Below are positions 43,041 to 51,909 of a stretch of DNA of 64,000 nucleotides, piece after piece. Numbering within the stretch: the stretch's first letter is position 1; each line of letters starts with the position of its first letter. Origin of the DNA: GCA-2686265 sp036010965 (lineage in GTDB: Bacteria; Planctomycetota; UBA1135; GCA-002686595). The stretch is taken from contig DASCMO010000011.1 in assembly GCA_036010965.1 (NCBI GenBank), positions 1 through 64,000 on the forward strand. Direction: 5' to 3'. Position numbers and translations under genes: made by a program. The notes beneath the pieces are model-generated. The model was given only the letters and a program-made list of their open reading frames with translations. It was not told the DNA's origin and made no database searches.

Positions 43041-44543
43041 ATGCAGCCCATCCAGACCGCACCCCTCCTCCTGCGTACCGTCCTCTCCCTGCTCCCCGCC
43101 GCCCTGATCGCCCTCACGGCCTGCACGGCCGAGAAGCCTCCCGCGCCCGCTGCGGAGGACCACTCGGGGCACGATCACTCGGGAGCCGGTCACGAGGCTG
43201 GTGCGCATGACATTGCCGGCGAGCAAGCGAGCGCACCGGCCGCGCCCACCCAGGAGGCTCCCGTGGACGATCACGCCGGGCACAATCACGCTCCCGGTGA
43301 GCACGACGCGGCCGTCGCCGCGGCCGGGAAGGCGGCCAAGGTCGCCGCCGCTTCCGCGGCCGCCGGCTCCCGCAAGCCCACCGCCGGTCCGGTGACATTG
43401 CCCCAGCTGCCGCCGGGCATTGGGGAGAACGAGGGAGCGCGGTTGATGTACGAGGTGGACCAGGGATCGCACGATTTCGGCCGCCTGATGCAGGGCGAGG
43501 TCGCCAGCCACACCTTCAGCCTGTTCACTCGCGGCAACGAGGACCTGATCATCACCCAGGTCAAGCCGACCTGCGGATGCACGGTCTCCAAGGTCATGAT
43601 CGAGTCTGGTGCGCCTGGCGAGGGGGGCGAGATGGTGCGCTACAACTTCGGCGACGCGATCGCGGTCGGCACGCATATCGAGATGCCCGCTGTCCTGCAC
43701 ACCAAGAACAAGAACGGCCACCAGAACGTCCGCATCAACATCTTCTCGAACGACCCGCGCGGGACCATCCAGCTCGGCCTGGAGGCCGACGTGGACATGT
43801 TCTTCAACCTCTCGCCGCGCTTCCTGAACTTCGGCCGTGTGTCGATCGGCGACGTGAAGACCCTCAAGGCGTCGATCTCGACCGCCCGTGGAGCGCCCGT
43901 GAAACTGGAGATGACGGAAGCCGCCATGCCGGCCGGTACGACCGCCGAACTCGTGGCCTTCAACGCCGACGCCGACGGGCGCTCGGCCCAGTGGCAGCTC
44001 TCGGTCACCCTTGGCCCCGACACCATCGAGCAGAACCTGCACCGTGCGATCTCCCTCGTCAGCGATCTGCCGATCCCCGGCGAGGAACAGAAGGCCGCCG
44101 GCGGCAAGCAGCAGACCTACCAGGCGACCATCTCCATCAGCGCACAGATCGTCGGGCCCTTCTCCTACCAGCCGAACTACATCTCCATGGGGCTGGTCCG
44201 TCCCGGGCAGGTGGTGACGCGCGTCGTGACCGTCGAGTGCCACGACGAGGAGTACGACCTGACCGCCGACGGCGTCGGTGTGTCGGTCGTCGGCCTGCCG
44301 GTCCCCGGCGGCAACGGCTACCAGGCGTGGGATCGTGCTGAGAGCTTCTCCTCCACCGTGCGGCCGGTCGAAGGCAAGAACGCCGTCGATGTGGAGCTGC
44401 GCCTCGAGGGGTTGCCCGACGGCTCCACCGGTTCCTTCCGCGGCACGATGCTGGTCACCCTCGGCCATCCTGACAAGCCCGCGATCGCCCTGACGATCAC
44501 CGGCGTGTGTCGGGGCGGCCCGATCCCTGGCCGCGGTCGCTGA
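43041..44543 (+). CDS. DUF1573 lipoprotein with a histidine-rich N-terminal linker
   Basis: A 500-residue lipoprotein (lipobox LIALTAC, Cys28). Residues about 40-90 are rich in His, Asp and Gly (HSGHDHSGAGHEAGAHD and DDHAGHNHAPGEHD), a pattern typical of segments that bind Zn, Ni or Cu. From about 140 a DUF1573 domain begins (FDFGRLMQGEV-like DFGRLMQGEVASHTF, and ITQVKPTCGCTVSKV); DUF1573 has an Ig-like beta-sandwich related to MSP/ASPM domains. Further similar beta domains follow (FLNFGRVSIGDVKTLKA and ISMGLVRPGQVVTRVV), so there are probably three. The gene stands alone. Role is unknown; binding to cell-envelope partners with metal holding by the linker is inference. Confidence 0.85.
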   Translation: MQPIQTAPLLLRTVLSLLPAALIALTACTAEKPPAPAAEDHSGHDHSGAGHEAGAHDIAGEQASAPAAPTQEAPVDDHAGHNHAPGEHDAAVAAAGKAAKVAAASAAAGSRKPTAGPVTLPQLPPGIGENEGARLMYEVDQGSHDFGRLMQGEVASHTFSLFTRGNEDLIITQVKPTCGCTVSKVMIESGAPGEGGEMVRYNFGDAIAVGTHIEMPAVLHTKNKNGHQNVRINIFSNDPRGTIQLGLEADVDMFFNLSPRFLNFGRVSIGDVKTLKASISTARGAPVKLEMTEAAMPAGTTAELVAFNADADGRSAQWQLSVTLGPDTIEQNLHRAISLVSDLPIPGEEQKAAGGKQQTYQATISISAQIVGPFSYQPNYISMGLVRPGQVVTRVVTVECHDEEYDLTADGVGVSVVGLPVPGGNGYQAWDRAESFSSTVRPVEGKNAVDVELRLEGLPDGSTGSFRGTMLVTLGHPDKPAIALTITGVCRGGPIPGRGR

Positions 44544-44813
44544 GAGGCCGTCGAACGGGCGCGGCTGGGTGTTGGGCCCGGCCGAAGTGCGGGCGGGCGG
44601 CGTCCGGGGCCGAAGGGCTGGATTCCATGGAAACCGGGTGGAAGCGGCGCGGTAAGTGCCTGCGCCGCCGATCGTGATCCGAGCGCTTGTGCCTGGGACC
44701 GACGGGAGCGGCAAGCTATCCTGCCCGGAGCCTCCTGAGCGACCTGCCTGCCGGCCAGGGCCGGCACGCGGCTCCCCCGGACACCCGCCCACACCTTGCC
44801 GAGACCGCACCCA

Positions 44814-46463
44814 GTGACCAACGACCTCGGCGAACATCTGGTCGCCTCCGGAGCGATCAGCGACGCCCAGCTGCGGGAGGCCGTGGCCTACCAGCGCAAC
44901 GGGGATCTGCCCCTGGGGCCGGTGCTCGTGAAGCTGGGCATGGTCGACGAGGTGGCCGTAGCGCGAGCCACGGCGGGCATCGAGAAGTTGCCCTTCGTGA
45001 ACCTGTCCAAGGGGCGCGTCCCCCAGAACGTGCTGGACCGCGTCCCGGCCGAGGTGGCCATCGAGCAGGGCGTGCTGCCCATCAAGCTCTCCGGAGACCG
45101 CCTGGTGGTCGCCATCGACGACCCCTTCAAGCGCATCGTCGCCGACCAGCTCTCCTTCGTAACCGGTTGCGAGATCGCCTGCGCCTTGGCGGCGCCGTCG
45201 GCCTTGCGCGGAGCCATCGCGCGCCACTACGGCGAGTCCACAGAGGAGGGAATCGCCGCCGGACTGGCGAGCGAGGAGGCCGACGAGGAGGACGACGCGC
45301 CGATCATCCGGCTCGTCACCCGCACCTTCAAGGAGGCCGTCAAGGCGCGGGCCAGTGACATCCACATCGAGCCGGGACACGGGCGCGTGCGCGTGCGCTA
45401 CCGCATCGACGGCATGTTGCGCGACGCCGCCGAGCACCCAGAACACCTGCAATCGCCCCTGATCAGTCGCTTCAAGATCATGGCGCGCATGGACATCGCC
45501 GAGAAGCGCAAGCCCCAGGACGGGCGCATCGGCCTGAAGATCGATGGTCGGGAAATCGACGTTCGCGTCTCCTTGCTGCCCACGAACCACGGCGAATCGG
45601 TCGTCATGCGCCTGCTCGACCGCAGCGCGAGCCTGATCGGCCTGCGCGAGCTGGGCTTCGAGGACGAGGACTACACCTGGTTCCGGCGCATCATCCGCCG
45701 ACCCCACGGAATCTGTCTGGTGACCGGGCCGACGGGCTCGGGCAAGACCACGACCCTCTACGCCGCCCTCTCGGAGCTGAACCGCCCCGACACCAAGATC
45801 ATCACCGCAGAGGATCCCGTCGAGTACCACATCGAGGGCATCAACCAGGTCCAGGTCTCCAGTCGCATCGGGCTGACCTTCGCGCGCATCCTGCGCGCCA
45901 TGTTGCGCTGCGCGCCGAACGTGGTCCTGGTGGGGGAGATCCGTGACCTCGAGACTGCGGAGATCGCCATCCAGGCGGCCCTCACCGGGCACCTCGTTTT
46001 TTCGACGGTCCACACCAACGACGCGCCGAGTGCCCTGACGCGCATGCAGGACCTGGGCATCAAGCCCTTCCTGGTCTCGGCCGCAGTGCAGTTCATTCTC
46101 GCCCAGCGCCTCGTGCGCCGCCTGTGCGCCGAGTGCCGCGAGGCGTACGATCCCCATCCCAGCGAGGCGCTCTCGATCGGCCTGGATCCGGCCCACATCG
46201 AGGGCCGGCGCTTCCACCGCGCGCGGGGCTGCCGGGTCTGCGACGGCACGGGCTACCACGGCCGTCTGGCGCTCTTCGAGCTGATGGAGATGGACACGAA
46301 CCTGCGCGAGATGACCTTTCGCAGGGAGAGCCTGGGGAGCATCCGCGAGGCGGCCCTGGCCACCGGGCAGCTCCAGCCCCTCTCGGTCGACGGCTCTCGC
46401 AAGGTGATCGCGGGCCTGACGAGCGTGACCGAGGTGCTGCGCGTGATCGGAGAGGGAACGTGA
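44814..46463 (+). CDS. pilB: Type IV pilus/type II secretion assembly ATPase (first copy)
   Basis: A 549-residue PilB/GspE ATPase that drives pilin polymerisation. The N-terminal GspE_N domain (LGEHLVASGAISDAQLREAV) is followed by the ATPase domain: Walker A GPTGSGKTTTLYAALSE near 303, Asp box EDPVEYHIEGINQVQV, Walker B LVGEIRDLETAEIA, His box HTNDAPSALTRM, and the tetracysteine zinc site (CAECREAY ... CRVCDGTGYHGRLALFEL). The start is uncertain: the GTG at 44814 fits best, but a TTG at 44796 is also in frame. TATCCT at 44717 could be a -10 box. It is the first gene of a run of at least seven. Confidence 0.93.
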   Translation: MTNDLGEHLVASGAISDAQLREAVAYQRNGDLPLGPVLVKLGMVDEVAVARATAGIEKLPFVNLSKGRVPQNVLDRVPAEVAIEQGVLPIKLSGDRLVVAIDDPFKRIVADQLSFVTGCEIACALAAPSALRGAIARHYGESTEEGIAAGLASEEADEEDDAPIIRLVTRTFKEAVKARASDIHIEPGHGRVRVRYRIDGMLRDAAEHPEHLQSPLISRFKIMARMDIAEKRKPQDGRIGLKIDGREIDVRVSLLPTNHGESVVMRLLDRSASLIGLRELGFEDEDYTWFRRIIRRPHGICLVTGPTGSGKTTTLYAALSELNRPDTKIITAEDPVEYHIEGINQVQVSSRIGLTFARILRAMLRCAPNVVLVGEIRDLETAEIAIQAALTGHLVFSTVHTNDAPSALTRMQDLGIKPFLVSAAVQFILAQRLVRRLCAECREAYDPHPSEALSIGLDPAHIEGRRFHRARGCRVCDGTGYHGRLALFELMEMDTNLREMTFRRESLGSIREAALATGQLQPLSVDGSRKVIAGLTSVTEVLRVIGEGT

Positions 46464-46527
46464 GGAACAAGTCGGGACGAGGCCAGCGGAGGCGATGCCC
46501 GGCCACCGGGCGAGGAGGACGACGAGC

Positions 46528-47577
46528 GTGACTGGAGTACAAGAACTTTTCGCAGAGACGATTCGCCGCGACGCCTCGGACCTGCACCTGAACCCCGGGC
46601 GACCGCCCATCGGGCGCATCAACGGGGCGCTCGTGAACTTGACCGAGGAGGTCCTCACCGACGACGCCGCCGAAATCCTGTGCCGCGGGCTCTGCAGCGA
46701 CGAGCGCTGGGCGGAGGTTGATCGTTTGGGCAGCACCGACTTCGGCATCCAGCACTCCTCGGGCGACCGCTTCCGCGTCAGCGTCTTTCGTCAGCGCGGT
46801 CGCTACTCGGCCGTCCTGCGCCTGATCCCCTCACGCCTGTTGAGCTTCGAGGAGATCGGCTTGCCCGAGGCCTGCCTGCCGCTGCTCAGGCGACCGCGCG
46901 GGCTTGTGCTCGTGACCGGTCCCACGGGGTCGGGTAAGACGACGACCCTGGCCACCATGATCGACTGGATCAATACCAACCTCGATCGGCACGTGATCAC
47001 CATCGAGGACCCGATCGAGTACTTCCACGAGCACAAGCAGGGGGTCGTCACCCAGCGCGAGGTGGGCATCGACGTGTCGGACTTCCCCGAGGCCATGCGG
47101 CGCGCCCTGCGCCAGGACCCGGACGTGATCCTGCTGGGGGAGATGCGCGATTTGGAGACGATCTCGGCCGCCATCACCGCCGCCGAGACCGGCCACCTGG
47201 TGTTTGGCACCCTCCACACCACCGGCAGCGCGCGCACCGTCAACCGCATCATCGACGCCTTCCCCGCCAACCAGCAGGAGCAGATCCGCGCCCAGCTCTC
47301 GGTCTCGCTCAATGCGGTCATCTCCCAGGTCCTGCTGCGCCGCGAGGGCGGCGGTCGCGTGGCGGCCTTCGAGGTGATGCTCATGACCTCCGCCATCGCC
47401 AACCTGATCCGCAAGAACGAGACGGCCAAGATCCAGTCCACGATCCAGACCTCGCGGCGTCTGGGCATGGTGACGCTCGACGACTATCTGCTCGAACTGG
47501 TCAAGCAGGGACGTATCAGCCGCGATGTGGCCCTGGACGCCAGCCAGGACCGCAAGGACATGGAGTCTCGTCTGTGA
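46528..47577 (+). CDS. pilT: PilT-type retraction ATPase
   Basis: A 349-residue PilT-like ATPase that powers pilus retraction. It lacks the zinc-binding tetracysteine and the long N-terminal domain of PilB, and has the PilT features: short PAS-like start (ASDLHLNPGRPPIGRINGAL), Walker A GPTGSGKTTTLATMIDWIN near 129, EDPIEYFHEHKQGVVTQREVG, LLGEMRDLETISAAITAAET and GTLHTTGSARTVNRIIDAFP. The GTG start at 46528 lies 64 bases after pilB; an earlier in-frame ATG at 46495 adds residues unlike the family. The stop overlaps the next gene's GTG (GTGA). Confidence 0.93.
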   Translation: MTGVQELFAETIRRDASDLHLNPGRPPIGRINGALVNLTEEVLTDDAAEILCRGLCSDERWAEVDRLGSTDFGIQHSSGDRFRVSVFRQRGRYSAVLRLIPSRLLSFEEIGLPEACLPLLRRPRGLVLVTGPTGSGKTTTLATMIDWINTNLDRHVITIEDPIEYFHEHKQGVVTQREVGIDVSDFPEAMRRALRQDPDVILLGEMRDLETISAAITAAETGHLVFGTLHTTGSARTVNRIIDAFPANQQEQIRAQLSVSLNAVISQVLLRREGGGRVAAFEVMLMTSAIANLIRKNETAKIQSTIQTSRRLGMVTLDDYLLELVKQGRISRDVALDASQDRKDMESRL

Positions 47578-49241
47578 GCGGAGGGCGCCGACTCCTCGGG
47601 CAGATCCTCAAGGCCCGCGAGGTGATCCGCGAGGGCCAGTTGCAGGAGGCCCTGGCGTCGCAGCGCAAGACCGGCGGTCTGATCGGCCAGTGCCTCGTGG
47701 ACCTGGGCCACTGCACGGGCGAGGACATCCTGATGGCCCTGGCCGACCAGGTCGGGATGGAGGCCGTCAACCTCTCGCGCACGGACCCCAGCGAGGAGGC
47801 CTTGAAGCTGGTGGACTCCTCGACGGCCCACGCCTACGGCGTCCTGCCCCTGCGCGTCGAGGGCGAAGCCCTGATCGTGGCCATCGGCGACCCCCTGAAC
47901 ACGGCGGTGCTCGAGGACCTGGGCTTCACCACCGGCCTGGAGGTGCGCGGTGCCGTGGCCGACGTGCAGCAGATCCGGGCCAAGGTGCTCGAGCACTACG
48001 GGGAGGAGACCTCCCTGGCGGACGCCATCGCGGCCGCGGCCGACGCGGTCGGCGGCGAGGACGCCGAGGCCGCGGCCGCCAGCCAGCCGGTAGTGCGCCT
48101 GCTCAACTCGATCCTGCACCGCGCGATCCGCGACCGCGCCAGCGACATCCACTTCGAGGTCTTTCCCTCCGAGTTCCGCATCCGCTATCGGGTGGACGGC
48201 TCGCTCTACGAGGTGGAGGCTCCGCCGCGCCACCTCGCCTTGCCGCTGGTCTCGCGCGTCAAGGTCATGAGCAGCCTCGACATCACCGAGACGCGTGTGC
48301 CCCAGGACGGGCGCATCGAGCTCTCGATCGAGGGCCACCACGTCGACCTGCGCATCGCGACCCTGCCCGGGATCTCGGGCGAGGGCTGCGTGATGCGCGT
48401 CCTCGATCGCAGCGCCGTCAACCTGGAGCTCTCCGCCCTCGGCCTGCGAAAGGAAGAGGAGGACGCTCTCGCCGCTCTGACGCGCCTTCCCCACGGAGTC
48501 GTGCTCGTCACCGGCCCCACGGGTTCGGGCAAGACGACCACCCTCTACGCCATGCTGCAGGAGGCGAACGACCCCGCGGTCAAGATCATCACCACCGAGG
48601 ATCCGGTGGAGTACGACATCGAGGGCATCGTCCAGATCCCGATCAACGACGACATCGGCGTGACCTACGCCGCCGTGCTGCGGACCATCCTGCGCCAGGA
48701 CCCCGACAAGATCCTGGTGGGGGAGATCCGCGACGAGGAGACGGCCGCCGTGGCGGTCGAGGCCAGCCTGACCGGCCACACCGTGTTCTCGACGGTCCAC
48801 ACCAACGACGCCCCGGGCACGATCACGCGCCTGGTCGACATGGGCATCCAGCCCTTCCTGATCACCGCCACCCTGCAAGCGGTCGTCGCCCAGCGCCTCG
48901 TGCGCCGCATCTGCGAGGGCTGCCGCGAGGCTTACGATCCCGAGCAGGAAGTACTGATGGAGTTCGGACCGGACGTGGAGCTCTTGCGCGGTGCCACCTG
49001 CCACTTCGGGCGCGGCTGCGATCGCTGCCACCACACCGGCTACAAGGGGCGCCTGGGGATCTTCGAGATCATGAACGTCACCGACGCCCTGCGGGCAGCG
49101 ATCCTCGAGGGCGCTCCCAGCACGGAGTTGCGGGAGCTGGCCGTCAGTTCCGGTATGAATACCCTGCGCCAGAGCGGCATCCGGGCCATCACCGAGGGCC
49201 TGACGAGCGTCGAGGAAGTCCTGCGCGAGACCACTCACTAG
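47574..49241 (+). CDS. pilB: Type IV pilus/type II secretion assembly ATPase (second copy)
   Basis: A second PilB/GspE protein of 555 residues, encoded directly after pilT. The GspE_N domain (LLGQILKAREVIREGQLQEA), Walker A (GPTGSGKTTTLYAMLQEAND near 312), Asp box EDPVEYDIEGIVQIPIND, Walker B (LVGEIRDEETAAVAVEASL), His box (HTNDAPGTITRLVDMGI) and tetracysteine (CEGCREAY ... CDRCHHTGYKGRLGIFE) are all intact. It differs clearly from the first PilB in sequence between motifs, so the pair is not a recent duplication. Each may serve a separate machine or build different pilus types. The next gene, pilC, begins six bases after its stop. Confidence 0.93.
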   Translation: MSGGRRLLGQILKAREVIREGQLQEALASQRKTGGLIGQCLVDLGHCTGEDILMALADQVGMEAVNLSRTDPSEEALKLVDSSTAHAYGVLPLRVEGEALIVAIGDPLNTAVLEDLGFTTGLEVRGAVADVQQIRAKVLEHYGEETSLADAIAAAADAVGGEDAEAAAASQPVVRLLNSILHRAIRDRASDIHFEVFPSEFRIRYRVDGSLYEVEAPPRHLALPLVSRVKVMSSLDITETRVPQDGRIELSIEGHHVDLRIATLPGISGEGCVMRVLDRSAVNLELSALGLRKEEEDALAALTRLPHGVVLVTGPTGSGKTTTLYAMLQEANDPAVKIITTEDPVEYDIEGIVQIPINDDIGVTYAAVLRTILRQDPDKILVGEIRDEETAAVAVEASLTGHTVFSTVHTNDAPGTITRLVDMGIQPFLITATLQAVVAQRLVRRICEGCREAYDPEQEVLMEFGPDVELLRGATCHFGRGCDRCHHTGYKGRLGIFEIMNVTDALRAAILEGAPSTELRELAVSSGMNTLRQSGIRAITEGLTSVEEVLRETTH

Positions 49242-49247
49242 GAGCCC

Positions 49248-50396
49248 ATGGCCAAGAAAATCCGTCGCAGTGCACCCACCCCCCAGGGTTCGAGCCCCGC
49301 CGACAAGCGAGCCGCCCCGGCCGCCTCCGGGGGCCCGCGCAGGCGGCGCAAGCGCGTCAAAGGCCAGCTCGTCACGGACTTCACGATCCAGCTCTCGACC
49401 CTGGTCGAGGCCGGCATCCCGGTCGTAAAGGCCCTCAAGATCCTCGAGGGACAGGCCCCGTCCGGGCCCTTCAAGGTCGTGCTCAGTGAGCTGGTGGAGG
49501 CCGTCTCCGGCGGCGCGCCGCTCTCGGAGTCGATGGCCAAGCACGAGGGGGTCTTCGACGACCTCTACTCGAACATGGTGCGCGCCGGCGAGGCCGGCGG
49601 CGTGCTGGACAAGATCCTGGAGCGTCTGGCGACCTTCCGCGAGAAGGCGGCCGAGATCGAGGCCAACATCCGCGGCGCGATGATCTATCCGGCGGTCATC
49701 CTCGTGGTGGCCATGGCGGTCATGTCGGCGGTCATCGTCTGGGTCATCCCGCGCTTCAAGGAGATCTTCGACTCCTTCTCGGTCGAGCTGCCGGGCGTCA
49801 CCCAGATGCTGCTCGACGTCAGCGACTTCACGGTCAACTACTGGTACGTGGCCTTCGGCGTGCCCGTCGCGCTGGTCATGCTCCACGGCCTGCTGATGCG
49901 GCGCGGGGGCGCGTACCGATTCTCGATCCACAATTTGACCCTCAAGCTGCCCGTGATCGGCGGCGTCGTCTCGCACTCGCTGATCGCGACATTCACGCGC
50001 ACCTTCGGAACCCTGATCCAGGCCGGGGTTCCCCATCTGGACGCCCTGGGGATCATCCGCGATGCGACCGCCAACGACGTCCTGCGCGTGGGGATCGAGG
50101 ACATCCGCCGCACGGTTCGCGAAGGCGAGGGGCTGGCGCGGCCGATGGGGGAGACGGGCCTGTTCGACGATCTGGTCGTCAACATGGTCGATGTGGGCGA
50201 GGAGACCGGCGAGCTCGATCGCATGCTGCTCAAGGTGGCCGACGCCTACGAGGTCCAGGTGGACCGGCGCATCGAGGCCATGTTCAAGTTGCTCGAACCC
50301 ATGCTCTTGGTTCTGATCGCCGGGATCGTCGGGTTCATCGTCGTGGCTCTGTTCATGCCGCTTCTGGAGATCATGAGCACGCTCGGCAGCATGTGA
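49248..50396 (+). CDS. pilC: PilC/GspF inner-membrane platform protein
   Basis: A 382-residue platform protein of type IV pili or type II secretion. A basic N-terminus (RRRRKRVKGQLVTDFTIQLS) leads into the first T2SSF domain (VEAGIPVVKALKILEGQ, RAGEAGGVLDKILERLATF), a membrane segment (AVILVVAMAVMSAVIVWVIP), a second segment around 200, the second T2SSF domain (TRTFGTLIQAGVPHLDAL, VDVGEETGELDRMLLKVADA) and a final C-terminal membrane segment (LVLIAGIVGFIVVALFMPLL). Both halves are complete. The upstream stop overlaps the Shine-Dalgarno-like TAGGAG. No pilin, PilD or PilQ genes are in this window. Confidence 0.94.
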   Translation: MAKKIRRSAPTPQGSSPADKRAAPAASGGPRRRRKRVKGQLVTDFTIQLSTLVEAGIPVVKALKILEGQAPSGPFKVVLSELVEAVSGGAPLSESMAKHEGVFDDLYSNMVRAGEAGGVLDKILERLATFREKAAEIEANIRGAMIYPAVILVVAMAVMSAVIVWVIPRFKEIFDSFSVELPGVTQMLLDVSDFTVNYWYVAFGVPVALVMLHGLLMRRGGAYRFSIHNLTLKLPVIGGVVSHSLIATFTRTFGTLIQAGVPHLDALGIIRDATANDVLRVGIEDIRRTVREGEGLARPMGETGLFDDLVVNMVDVGEETGELDRMLLKVADAYEVQVDRRIEAMFKLLEPMLLVLIAGIVGFIVVALFMPLLEIMSTLGSM

Positions 50397-50424
50397 AGGA
50401 CGCCATGCCACGAAGATCGGACCG

Positions 50425-51909
50425 ATGAGGATCTCCCTCCGCCTACGGGTGCTCTCCCTGGTGGCCCTCGTGAACGTGGGGGTCTTCGGGGCGGGACTGT
50501 GGTTCTTGACCGGGCACCTGACACGCGCGCGCCAGGCGCAGCTGTCGGAGTTCGCCGGGGAGCTGGTCAAGACCATCCACACGACCATCAGCCCCGAGGG
50601 AGAGCTGGGCGTGCACCAGATCCTGCAGTGGCCCTTCTGGCGCGAGTATTCCGATGCGATCATCCTGCACCGCAATCTGCGCGTGAGTGCTGACGGGCGC
50701 ATCCAGCCCGAGGGCGCCTTCATCAACCCCGTGGGCAGCTCGCATCGCAGAGCGGGCTTCGAGATGCAGGGCGTGCTGGCAAACCTGCGCCAGGCCATCG
50801 ACGGCGGACAGGCGGTCCCCGGTCCGCGTGGTCTGTCCCTGCCGATCGTGGACTCCCAGGGCGCGGTGTGGGGCGCCTGCTGGTTCCAGGTGGGCTCGCT
50901 GGTGAACCCCGGCGTCGTCCTGGCCAGCCTCGTCCCGTGGTTCGTCGGCTCCACCTTGCTGCTGACCCTGGGCACTTTCGCCTTCCTGCGGCGCTTCGTG
51001 CTCGATCCGGTCGAGGCCCTGGCGGCGGGCTCGAGGCGCGTACGAGGGGGTGACCTCTCCGTTCGCCTGCCCGAGCCGGACCGCGGCGACGAGCTGGCGG
51101 ACCTGGTGCGCGGCTTCAATGCCATGATGCGCGACGTCGAGGCCTTCCACGAGCGCCTCGAGGAGGAGGCGGCGCTCGCCGCTCGTCAGGCGCGGCAGGC
51201 CGAGGCGGCGGCGATCCGCCAGCACCATCTGGCGTCCATGGGCGAGCTGGCGGCGGGCATCGCCCACGAGATCAACAACCCCCTGGGCGGGCTGCTAGGA
51301 GCGCTCGAGGCATTGCAGCGGGGAGAACTCTCCGAGGAGAAGCGCGCACGCTACCTGCTCCTTTTGCAGGATGGGTTGGAGCGCATGCAGGACACGGTCT
51401 CCAAGATGCTGCGCTTCACGCCGCGCGAGGCCGGCGAACGGCCCTTCTCTCCCACCGACGCCGCGCGCGACGCCGTCGCCCTCGTGCAGCTGCGCGCCGA
51501 GCGGGCAGGGGTCGAGATCGTCCTGCACGAGGAGCAGGGCGACGCGGCGGTCGTGCAGGGGATCCAGGGCGAGCTCGGCCAGGCCGTATTGAACCTGCTC
51601 GCCAACGCCCTCGACGCCCTTGAGGAACGCGGCGGCCCGGGGCGCATCGATGTGCGCGTTCAGCGCCTTGGAGACCTGCTCTGCCTGAGCGTCGAGGACG
51701 ATGGTCCCGGCGTCGCCCCGCAGGCTTTGGAGCGCGTGGCGGACCTCTTCTACACGACCAAGGACGTGGGGAAAGGGACCGGGCTCGGCCTGGCCCTGGT
51801 GACCAGCGTGATGGACAACCATCGTGGACGGGTGCGCTTCGCCAGTGAGGAGGGCCGCGGTTTCCGGGCCGAGCTCGAGCTTCCCCTGCGACGAGGCGAC
51901 GGCGCGTGA
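50425..51909 (+). CDS. Membrane sensor histidine kinase with HAMP domain
   Basis: A 494-residue sensor kinase. It has two membrane segments (about 8-30 and 170-195) enclosing an extracytoplasmic sensor region of roughly 140 residues with no recognised domain, then HAMP (RFVLDPVEALAAGSRRVRGG) and a coiled-coil linker. HisKA contains H in GIAHEINNPLGG near 281, of the NtrB/PilS group. The ATPase domain has an N box (LLANALDALEERGG), G1 VEDDGPGVAP and G2 GKGTGLGLALV. No response regulator follows, so its partner lies elsewhere. The location right behind pilC and the HEINNPLGG type suggest, but do not prove, that it senses or controls pilus genes, as PilS does. Confidence 0.9.
   Translation: MRISLRLRVLSLVALVNVGVFGAGLWFLTGHLTRARQAQLSEFAGELVKTIHTTISPEGELGVHQILQWPFWREYSDAIILHRNLRVSADGRIQPEGAFINPVGSSHRRAGFEMQGVLANLRQAIDGGQAVPGPRGLSLPIVDSQGAVWGACWFQVGSLVNPGVVLASLVPWFVGSTLLLTLGTFAFLRRFVLDPVEALAAGSRRVRGGDLSVRLPEPDRGDELADLVRGFNAMMRDVEAFHERLEEEAALAARQARQAEAAAIRQHHLASMGELAAGIAHEINNPLGGLLGALEALQRGELSEEKRARYLLLLQDGLERMQDTVSKMLRFTPREAGERPFSPTDAARDAVALVQLRAERAGVEIVLHEEQGDAAVVQGIQGELGQAVLNLLANALDALEERGGPGRIDVRVQRLGDLLCLSVEDDGPGVAPQALERVADLFYTTKDVGKGTGLGLALVTSVMDNHRGRVRFASEEGRGFRAELELPLRRGDGA

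Noticed and set aside
42735..46748. Minus-strand open frame of over 1300 codons opposite the DUF1573 and pilB genes
   Set aside because: It covers two clear plus-strand genes. The translation is repetitive His/Asp/Gly/Leu-rich antisense sequence, a well-known effect of GC-rich codon use.
47484..51125. Minus-strand open frame of about 1200 codons opposite the pilB-pilC-kinase genes
   Set aside because: Same reasoning: all motifs of secretion ATPases are on the plus strand, and the antisense product resembles nothing.
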